Source of the DNA: Arthrobacter sp.
GTDB lineage: Bacteria; Actinomycetota; Actinomycetes; Actinomycetales; Micrococcaceae
Reading direction: 5' to 3'
Assembly: GCA_031277795.1 (NCBI GenBank)
Contig: JAITLQ010000015.1
Span: 341,667 to 405,666 of the forward strand
DNA: 64,000 nt
The translations under genes and the position numbers were made by a program. The notes beneath the pieces were generated by a model. That model was not told where the DNA came from. It was given only the letters and a program-made list of their open reading frames with translations, and searched no databases. Positions 58,180 to 64,000 of this stretch are shown piece by piece (the stretch's first letter is position 1; each line of letters opens with the position of its first letter).

Positions 58180-58845
58180 ATGCAGAACAACCCAGCGACC
58201 CAGGCGGCTGAGTCGTACTTTGGCGCCATGATCGACGCCGTGCAGCCGTGGGTTCCGCGCATCGCGCAGCTCTTCTCGGCGCCGATTCCGCCCACCCGCC
58301 GCGAGGTGGACGCAGAGGTGGAGGAGCTCGCCGCCGCCGTGCTGACGCGCGAGGGCTCGCAGCTGGTGGGAGCCGGATTCGTTGCCGCCCCGGGAGTGCT
58401 CCAGGACGCCCGCTGGCACATGGCGTGGTGGCAAGGAGCCAAGGCCGAGCGTCTCCTCAGCGATGGCGAGGACGCGGCGGGCGAGGCTTACGCCCGCCGC
58501 GAGTGGTTCGTGCGCCCGCTCGAGCACGGGGTGGCCCACCTGACGGGGCCGTATGTGGACTTCCTCTGCACGGATGAGTACACCGTGACGGTGACGATGC
58601 CCGTGGTCGTGGCCGGTCGCAACGTGGGTGTCGTGGGGGCCGATGTGCTCGCGGCGACGCTGGAGCGCGGCCTCGGCGCGAGCCTGCGCGACATCGCCCC
58701 GTCCGCCGCCCTGCTCAACAGCCACGGGCGCGTCATCGTCTCCGCCGATCCCCTCGTGGCCGCCGGAACGCTCATGAGCGAGGAAGCGGGAAGCCGCATC
58801 CAGGCCGAGTTCTTGGGTCTCTCCGTGGTGATCCCGGCCGGTTGA
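58180..58845 (+). CDS. Free-standing Cache-type sensor-domain protein
   Basis: A 221-residue protein without signal peptide or membrane helix. ARREWFVRPLEHGVAHLTGPYVDFLCTDEYTVTVTMPVVVAGRNVGVVGADVLAATLERGLG has the order and motifs of the second half of a Cache/PDC ligand-binding domain, usually the outside part of chemoreceptors and kinases. Here it stands alone in the cytoplasm. AAAGGAGG is a strong ribosome-binding site. It follows the GntR gene by 69 nt; together with the importer this suggests an intracellular sensor of the transported compound. Function unproven. Confidence 0.78.
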   Translation: MQNNPATQAAESYFGAMIDAVQPWVPRIAQLFSAPIPPTRREVDAEVEELAAAVLTREGSQLVGAGFVAAPGVLQDARWHMAWWQGAKAERLLSDGEDAAGEAYARREWFVRPLEHGVAHLTGPYVDFLCTDEYTVTVTMPVVVAGRNVGVVGADVLAATLERGLGASLRDIAPSAALLNSHGRVIVSADPLVAAGTLMSEEAGSRIQAEFLGLSVVIPAG

Positions 58846-58888
58846 GCCGCTCGGACCGGCGCCGTCAGGCCTCCCCTTTAACCCCAAA

Positions 58889-58946
58889 AATCGGAGTGGG
58901 TTCGGTACGCTTTTTGGCCACAAAGCGTACCGAACCCACTCCGATT
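58889..58946. repeat. Palindromic element, family B copy 3
   Basis: The best copy: 25-bp perfect arms (58889-58913 and 58922-58946) starting AATCGGAGTGGG and ending GTACGCTTT, around an 8-nt loop TTGGCCAC. It lies between the convergent Cache-protein and acyl-CoA dehydrogenase genes, preceded by TTTAACCCC. Confidence 0.95.
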
Positions 58947-58964
58947 CTTGAGGAGGAAAGGGCC

Positions 58965-60221
58965 TCAGCCCGTGAAGGTCGAGTGCCCCGTGATCGAGCG
59001 CCCGATCAGTAGCGCCTGCACCGTCTCGGTGCCTTCGTAGGTGTGCAGCGCCTCGACGTCGGCAAACGTGCGGGCCGCGCGGTTGCGGATGAGGATGCCG
59101 TTGCCGCCGAGCAGATCGCGCGCGTTGGCTGCGATGGATCGGGCCGTGCGCGTCGAGGTGAACTTGGCCAGCGAGGCCTGGGCCCCGGTGAGCTCCCCGC
59201 GGTCCTCGAGGGCCACGCAGTGGCGGGCCAGGAGCTGGATCTGCACCAGCTCCGACTGCATGCGGGCCAGGCGCTCGTTGACGATCTGGCTCGCGGCGAG
59301 CGGGCGGCCGAACTGCTCGCGCTGGCGGGCGTACGCCACGGCGGTCTCGTAGGCGCCCATGGCGGCACCCACGGCGCCCCAGGCCACCGAGAGGCGCGTG
59401 GAGAAGAGCACGGCCGAGGTGTCCTTGAAGGAGTTGGCGCCGGGCAGGAGGTTCTCGTCGGGGACAAAGACGTTGCGCATGGTGATGTGCGCCTGCCAGA
59501 TGGCGCGCAGCGCGAGCTTGCCCGTGATCGTCTCGGCGGAGTAGCCCTCGGAGTCCTGCGGCACGGCGAAGCCGCGCACGTTCCCCTCGCCGTCGCGCGC
59601 CCACACCACGGAGAGTGCCTCGAGGCCCTTGGCCGGGCCGAGCGAGCCGTTGCCGATCCACTTCTTCTCGCCGTTGAGCACCCAGCCGCCGTCCACCTTG
59701 GTGGCGGAGGTCTGCAGGCCAACGGAGTCCGAGCCGTGCGTCGGCTCGGTCAGGGCAAACGCGCCGGGCAGCGTGCCGTCGGCCATGGGGCCGGCCCAGC
59801 GCTCGATCTGCTCAGGGCTGCCGCAATCCATGATGGAGCGCAGCGCCAGTCCGCCCTGCACGCCGAGGATGGTCCCCACCGAGGAATCGATGCGGGAGAG
59901 CTCGGCGTTGACGAGGCCGGCGGCCAGGCGGGACTGGTGCGGGCGGCCCGGCATCTGGACGCCGTCGCGCAGCAGGTCGAGCTCGCCGAGCCGGCGCACC
60001 AGGTGCAGCGGGTAGTCGGCGCGGTCCCAGTAGTCGTCGATGACGGGGGCGACCTCGTCGAGGGCAAAGGCGCGCGCCCGCTCGCGGAACGCCGCATCCT
60101 CCTCGTTGAGATCGGCAAAAACGCGGGCCGGGTCGACGTCAACGGTGTGCTCGCCGCGGCCGTAGAGCTCGTACTCGGGCTCGGTGACGCCTTCGGGGAA
60201 TGGGGCCTCGAACTCGGACAT
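58965..60221 (-). CDS. Acyl-CoA dehydrogenase, glutaryl-CoA dehydrogenase-like
   Basis: A 418-residue flavoenzyme: LTEPTHGSDSVGLQTSATKVDGGWVLNGEKKWIGNG, YARQREQFGRPLAASQIVNERLA, and catalytic Glu396 in YEGTETVQALLIGRSITG, the last close to glutaryl-CoA dehydrogenase. It would convert glutaryl-CoA to crotonyl-CoA with FAD, as in lysine or cadaverine breakdown. This would fit the neighbouring polyamine importer, but the link is inferred. AGGAGGAG precedes the ATG at 60221. Confidence 0.88.
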   Translation of the reverse strand: MSEFEAPFPEGVTEPEYELYGRGEHTVDVDPARVFADLNEEDAAFRERARAFALDEVAPVIDDYWDRADYPLHLVRRLGELDLLRDGVQMPGRPHQSRLAAGLVNAELSRIDSSVGTILGVQGGLALRSIMDCGSPEQIERWAGPMADGTLPGAFALTEPTHGSDSVGLQTSATKVDGGWVLNGEKKWIGNGSLGPAKGLEALSVVWARDGEGNVRGFAVPQDSEGYSAETITGKLALRAIWQAHITMRNVFVPDENLLPGANSFKDTSAVLFSTRLSVAWGAVGAAMGAYETAVAYARQREQFGRPLAASQIVNERLARMQSELVQIQLLARHCVALEDRGELTGAQASLAKFTSTRTARSIAANARDLLGGNGILIRNRAARTFADVEALHTYEGTETVQALLIGRSITGHSTFTG

Positions 60222-60286
60222 GACTCCTCCTGGTCTCTCGCGCGGATCGCGTAGTGACTCAAGAGTAATGGAACTCAGTCCCAACT

Positions 60287-60303
60287 CAAGACACCGAGTC
60301 TCA
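60287..60303. promoter_or_regulatory. Candidate TetR operator upstream of the dehydrogenase
   Basis: AGAC-N5-GTCT with near-symmetric flanks (CA on each side) lies about 66-82 nt before the dehydrogenase start codon and between it and the tetR gene. The region 60259-60304 is AT-rich compared with its surroundings. Confidence 0.4.
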
Positions 60304-60448
60304 AAAGGGGCCGACGGCGTGCGGCCGGGTGGTGGGGAAACCGCACGACGGCGCGTGCCCACCTCGGTCGGGCGCGGCCCGACGGCGCCGGGCCGGCGCC
60401 CGGCCGCTTGGCGCACCGCCGCCGGGGGCGGCCCCCCGGGGATAGCAA

Positions 60449-60482
60449 CGGGGCGGCGGCCACGAGAGTGACCGCCGCCCCG
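60449..60482 (-). terminator. Terminator after tetR
   Basis: A 15-bp stem (CGGGGCGGCGGCCAC with one mismatch) and GAGA loop lies 20 nt past the tetR stop codon. No T-run. Confidence 0.7.
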
Positions 60483-60501
60483 CGCCGTCGACAGGCCGGG
60501 C

Positions 60502-61194
60502 TCAGCCGCGCTCGCGCAGCGCCCGCTCCACCTCGGCCGCCACCTCGTGCGGGCCGCCGGCGGAGGTCACGACCACCACGGTGGCCCCGTTCTGGCTGGG
60601 ACCCGAGCCGGCGGCGTCGTGCCCGTGGCGCTGGACCAGGCCCTGGAGCGCCCGCTCCAGCGCCGGGCGCACCTCGGCGTCCTGCTCGCGCAGCCAGCTG
60701 CGCAGGAAGTCGTTGTGCACGGACACCACGGCGGCCGCCAGGGCCACGGCGGCCACGCGCCGGCGATCGGGGCGCGGCGGGACGGCGCCGGCCTCCGGCC
60801 GCTGCACATCGGAGAGCAGGTGATCGCGGAAGAGCCGCTCGAAGCGGTGGGTGGAGACCAGCTCGCGGTCGCGCAGCGCCGGCACCTTGTGCATGAGCCG
60901 CCACCGCAGGCGGGCCAGCTCCGGGTCGGCCGTCTGCGTGTCGAAGACGGTGAGCGCCGCGTGCACGAGCGCGCCCGGGCCCTCCTCGGAGTGCCGCACC
61001 AGCGCGGCGCGGGCGGCCGCCAGGCGCTCGTCCTGGTCGGCGAAGACCATGTCCTCCTTGGAGCCGTAGCGCCGGAAGAACGTGGAACGGGAGACACCGG
61101 CCGCCTCGGCCAGTTCCTCCACGCTCGTGCTGTCGTAGCCGCAGCTCAGCAGCAGCTGGAGGGCGGCGTGGGGCACGCGGTGATCGACGCTCAC
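60502..61194 (-). CDS. TetR-family regulator of the DHA2 exporter
   Basis: A 230-residue regulator with GTG start: helix-turn-helix ALQLLLSCGYDSTSVEELAEAAGVSRSTFFRRYGSKEDMVFA, then an all-helical domain with DPELARLRWRLMHKVPALRDRELVSTHRFERLFRDHL. It begins inside the exporter stop codon (GTGA overlap), so both are made together and it presumably represses the pair. Inducer unknown. Confidence 0.9.
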   Translation of the reverse strand: MSVDHRVPHAALQLLLSCGYDSTSVEELAEAAGVSRSTFFRRYGSKEDMVFADQDERLAAARAALVRHSEEGPGALVHAALTVFDTQTADPELARLRWRLMHKVPALRDRELVSTHRFERLFRDHLLSDVQRPEAGAVPPRPDRRRVAAVALAAAVVSVHNDFLRSWLREQDAEVRPALERALQGLVQRHGHDAAGSGPSQNGATVVVVTSAGGPHEVAAEVERALRERG

Positions 61195-62747
61195 GCCGCC
61201 GCCTCCTCGCGCACGGCCGCTTCGCGCGCCGCGGAGGCGCGGGGCTTGAAGCACAGGGCCACGAGGCAACCGGCCAGCGCGGCGCAGGCGGGCAGCAGCA
61301 CCGACTCGCCGTAGGCCGTGGCAAACGCCGCGTGCAGGAACTCCGGGACGCTGCCGCCGCCCGAGCTGGCGCCGGCCTCGGAGGAGGCCCCGGCAGCCGC
61401 ACCGGCCGGCAGCGAGGCCGTGGCGTCCTTGATCTGCGCCGTGATGGCCGCCTGCATGACGAGCGCGATGAGCGCCGAGCCGATGACGGCGCCGATCTGG
61501 CGGGTGGTGTTGAAGACGCCGGAACCGGCCCCGGCCTCGGCCGGGCGCAGATCACGGGTGGCGGTGAAGGAGACGGAGGGGAAGATGGCCGCCGTGCCGA
61601 GGCCCATGACGGCGGAGGCCAGCAGGAGCTCCCACAACGTGGACTGATGCCCCACCAGCCAGGCCATCCAGAACATGCCGACGGAGAAGAGGAAGAAGCC
61701 GGGCACCGCGAGGCGCTTGGGGTCGATGACGCTGATCTTGCGGCCGATGAAGGGCGCCAGGATGATCCCGGCCAGCGACATGGGCGCCATGGTCAGCGCT
61801 GCCTCGGTGGGGGAGAAGCCCCTCACGGTCTGCAGGTACAGCACCACGGGCAGGGCGAAGGTGGTGATGGCCACGCCCATGAACAGCATGGCCACGTTGG
61901 CCAGCGAGAAGTTGCGCGTGCTGAACAGGTGCAGGGGGAGCAGCGGCTCCTTGGGGTTCTTGGCCTGCCAGAACACGAAGACCGCCAGGAGGACGAGGCC
62001 GGCGGCGATGAACTGCCACGCGGTCAGGCCCACGCCCTGCCACGGCTCCCAGATGACGCCCCACTCGTGGCCCTCGCCCTGCTGGATGCCAAAGACCAAG
62101 AGGAACAGGCCGACGCCGGAGAGTGCCACCCCGAGCAGGTCGAAGCTGTGCGAGGCGGTGGGCAGCTGGGGCACCCACGCGAGCACCAGGATGAGGCACA
62201 GCACGCCGACGGGAAGATTGACGTAGAAGATCCACTCCCACCCCGCGCCGTCTACGAGCACACCGCCGAGCAGCGGGCCAACCAACGTCGCCACGCCGGA
62301 GGTCGCGCCCCACAGCGCCATCGGCGCACCGCGGCGCTCGGGCGGGAACATGCGCGTGATCATGGTCATGGACTGCGGCGTGAGCAGCGCGGCGCCGAGG
62401 CCCTGCACGGCGCGCATGGCGATGAGCCAGCCGATCGTGGGGGAGAGGCCGCAGGCCAGCGAGGCAAGCGTGAAGATCACCAAGCCGATGACGTAGATGT
62501 TCTTGGGGCCGAAGCGATCGCCCAGGCGCCCGGCCACGAGCAGCGGCACGGCGTAGGCGAGCAGGTACGCGCTCGTGACCCACACGCCGGCGTTGAGGTC
62601 GGCCTGCAGATCCTTCATGAGCGCTGGCAACGCAGTGGTCACGATCGTGGTGTCGATCAGGATCATGAAGAAGCCCAGGATGAGGGCGCTCATGGCCTTC
62701 CACGCCTGGCGGGGGGACACGACGGCGCGTTCTGCTGCGGTACTCAC
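61191..62747 (-). CDS. DHA2-family (EmrB/QacA) multidrug exporter
   Basis: A 518-residue MFS protein with 14 helices. LDTTIV-type motif is seen as ILIDTTIVTTALPAL; motif A as LVAGRLGDRFGPKNIYVIGL; motif C as LWGATSGVATLVGPLLGGVLVDGAGWEWIFYVNLPVG. It exports drugs in exchange for protons. GTG start: TACGAT lies 6 nt upstream, so the mRNA is probably leaderless. It forms an operon with tetR. Confidence 0.92.
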   Translation of the reverse strand: MSTAAERAVVSPRQAWKAMSALILGFFMILIDTTIVTTALPALMKDLQADLNAGVWVTSAYLLAYAVPLLVAGRLGDRFGPKNIYVIGLVIFTLASLACGLSPTIGWLIAMRAVQGLGAALLTPQSMTMITRMFPPERRGAPMALWGATSGVATLVGPLLGGVLVDGAGWEWIFYVNLPVGVLCLILVLAWVPQLPTASHSFDLLGVALSGVGLFLLVFGIQQGEGHEWGVIWEPWQGVGLTAWQFIAAGLVLLAVFVFWQAKNPKEPLLPLHLFSTRNFSLANVAMLFMGVAITTFALPVVLYLQTVRGFSPTEAALTMAPMSLAGIILAPFIGRKISVIDPKRLAVPGFFLFSVGMFWMAWLVGHQSTLWELLLASAVMGLGTAAIFPSVSFTATRDLRPAEAGAGSGVFNTTRQIGAVIGSALIALVMQAAITAQIKDATASLPAGAAAGASSEAGASSGGGSVPEFLHAAFATAYGESVLLPACAALAGCLVALCFKPRASAAREAAVREEAAA

Positions 62748-62935
62748 CGGCCCATCGTAGTGCGAGCCCCCGTCGCCGGGCGTGGGCTGTGACCTCCCCC
62801 TCCCTCGCCGGGGAGGCGGAGGGCGGCGCCGCCCGGCGCCGCCGCGTGATCCAGGGCCCGACGTCGCGGGGCCGGGGCTGCAGCGCCCGTGCGCCACACA
62901 GCGGGGGCTGGGGAGCGTGTGGGAACCTTGGGCGC

Positions 62936-64000
62936 ATGGCGCTCTTGACTGCTTTGCTGCTCCGGCCGGCCGCTGCCCCCGCCGCGGGGGCGAGCCAAAC
63001 CCCCTCACCCAGCCCCACGCCGTCGGGCACCGAACCGACCCTGCCCAGCCTGGAACCGGCGCTCGAAAGCGCCCCCGACTTCCTGCGCCCGTGGCTCTCC
63101 ATCCTCATCCCCGTAGTGGTGGCCGCCGCGGCCACGTGGATCGTGTGGGGCATCCTCTCCAGCGTGCTGCGCTCGCACGAGGTGCTCGTCAAGCAGGTCA
63201 AACGCCTGCGCGCGCCGGTGTTTTGCCTGCTCCTCGACCTCGGCCTGCTCATCGGCACGAACGGCCTGATTTCAAGCGAGGGCTGGGCCACGGCCGTGGA
63301 CGCCGCCCTCAAGGTGGGCTTCATCGCGGCGGCGACCTGGGTCATCGTGGTGCTCATCTCCGTCTTCGAGGCCTCGCTGCTCGAGCACTACGACACGGAG
63401 GACGCAGACACCCGGCGGCTGGCCAAGATGCGCACGCAGGTCACGCTGCTCAAACGTGTCGTCACGGCCGTGGTGCTCGTGGTGGGCGTGGCGATCGTGC
63501 TCATGATGATCCCGTCCGTGCAGCGGCTCGGCACCACGATCCTTGCCTCCGCCGGCCTCATCTCGGTGGTCGTCGGCCTCGCGGTGCAGGGTGTGCTCGC
63601 TAACGTCTTCGCCGGCCTACAGGTGGCCTTCACCGACGCGATCCGCGTTGACGACGTGGTGGTCGTGGAGACGCAGCAGGGGCGCATCCAGGAGATCACG
63701 CTGACCTACGTGGTGGTGGCCATGGCGGACGGGCGCAACATGATCCTGCCCTCCACCTACTTCACCACCAAGCCGTTCGAGAACTGGTCGCGCAACAGCT
63801 CCGAGCTCAACGGCAACGTGCTGCTTGACCTGAACTGGAACGCGCCCGTTGACCGGATCCGGCACCGCGTGACGCAGTTGCTGGAGGCCTCCGAGCTGTG
63901 GGACGGCCGCACGGGCACCACGCAGGTGACGGGCGCGGAGGGCGGCATCATCAAGCTCACCATCACCATCAGCGCCCGCAACTCCGGGGACCTGTACAAC
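62936..64000 (+). CDS. MscS-family mechanosensitive channel, C-terminus beyond the window
   Basis: The first 355 codons of a small-conductance mechanosensitive channel. Start MALLTALLLRPAAAPAAGASQ (signal-like) is followed by a Pro/Ser/Thr segment containing TPSGT, encoded by a copy of the dispersed motif (63019-63028). Three membrane helices follow, and the pore helix region reads TILASAGLISVVVGLAVQGVLANVFAGLQVAF, then RVDDVVVVETQQGRIQEITLTYVVVAMADGRNMILPSTYF of the beta domain. It opens on hypo-osmotic shock. The ATG at 62936 lacks a strong ribosome-binding site. Confidence 0.92.
   Translation, partial: MALLTALLLRPAAAPAAGASQTPSPSPTPSGTEPTLPSLEPALESAPDFLRPWLSILIPVVVAAAATWIVWGILSSVLRSHEVLVKQVKRLRAPVFCLLLDLGLLIGTNGLISSEGWATAVDAALKVGFIAAATWVIVVLISVFEASLLEHYDTEDADTRRLAKMRTQVTLLKRVVTAVVLVVGVAIVLMMIPSVQRLGTTILASAGLISVVVGLAVQGVLANVFAGLQVAFTDAIRVDDVVVVETQQGRIQEITLTYVVVAMADGRNMILPSTYFTTKPFENWSRNSSELNGNVLLDLNWNAPVDRIRHRVTQLLEASELWDGRTGTTQVTGAEGGIIKLTITISARNSGDLYN

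Overview
The window is a contiguous stretch of very GC-rich chromosome (about 70% GC by eye). It fits an actinobacterium of the order Micrococcales, probably the family Micrococcaceae. The basis is codon use, many TANNNT boxes 6-7 nt before start codons, the gene families present (PutA of the actinobacterial type, a beta-ketoadipate cluster, IclR-type PcaR, siderophore uptake) and abundant intergenic palindromes. Genus cannot be fixed from the sequence. There is no prophage, integrase, insertion sequence, rRNA or CRISPR array.

Layout. 1-3.6 kb: an incomplete gene, two identical tRNA-Ala(GGC) genes, a membrane methyltransferase and two GNAT acetyltransferases. 3.6-12.5 kb: an Orn/Lys/Arg-type decarboxylase, a CPA1 Na+/H+ antiporter, a two-domain SRPBCC/epimerase protein, an SDR with a divergent frameshifted XRE/MmyB-type regulator, and putP. 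12.6-17.4 kb: a LysR regulator divergent from putA, so that with putP this forms a proline uptake and oxidation module. 17.5-25.8 kb: NatAB-like ABC exporter, LuxR-type two-component pair, MFS exporter and a 661-residue heptad-repeat surface protein. 26.1-31.2 kb: a five-gene siderophore uptake operon (lipoprotein, two permeases, ATPase, siderophore-interacting reductase).

31.4-44.9 kb: after Lrp, rhodanese, a holin-like membrane protein and a lower-GC GAP-family gene comes the complete protocatechuate branch of the beta-ketoadipate pathway. pobA-pcaHGBDC lies on the minus strand and pcaF-pcaI-pcaJ-pcaR on the plus strand, with a second IclR regulator and a crotonase-fold protein between them. 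Together they take 4-hydroxybenzoate to succinyl-CoA and acetyl-CoA. 44.9-52.9 kb holds smaller units: an acidic protein, LLM monooxygenase, cold-shock protein, S4 protein with TetR, ferritin, AI-2E family transporter, HPP protein, NAD(P)-binding protein and alpha/beta hydrolase. 52.9-60.2 kb: a polyamine-type ABC importer (order A-D-B-C), divergent from a GntR/FadR regulator, a free-standing Cache-type sensor protein and a glutaryl-CoA-dehydrogenase-like enzyme. 60.5-64 kb: a DHA2 drug exporter with its TetR, and an MscS channel running off the end.

The most unusual signal lies in the spaces between genes and in protein linkers. A short motif, GCCCGACGGC with conserved flanks, occurs 20 times exactly in 64 kb. 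It is concentrated in intergenic DNA, sometimes paired as hairpins, and where it enters genes it nearly always reads (A/T)PSG in unstructured tails. At least five families of long-arm palindromes (about 55-70 bp) also sit between genes. One family is present three times, always between convergent genes, and another shows base changes that preserve pairing in its arms.
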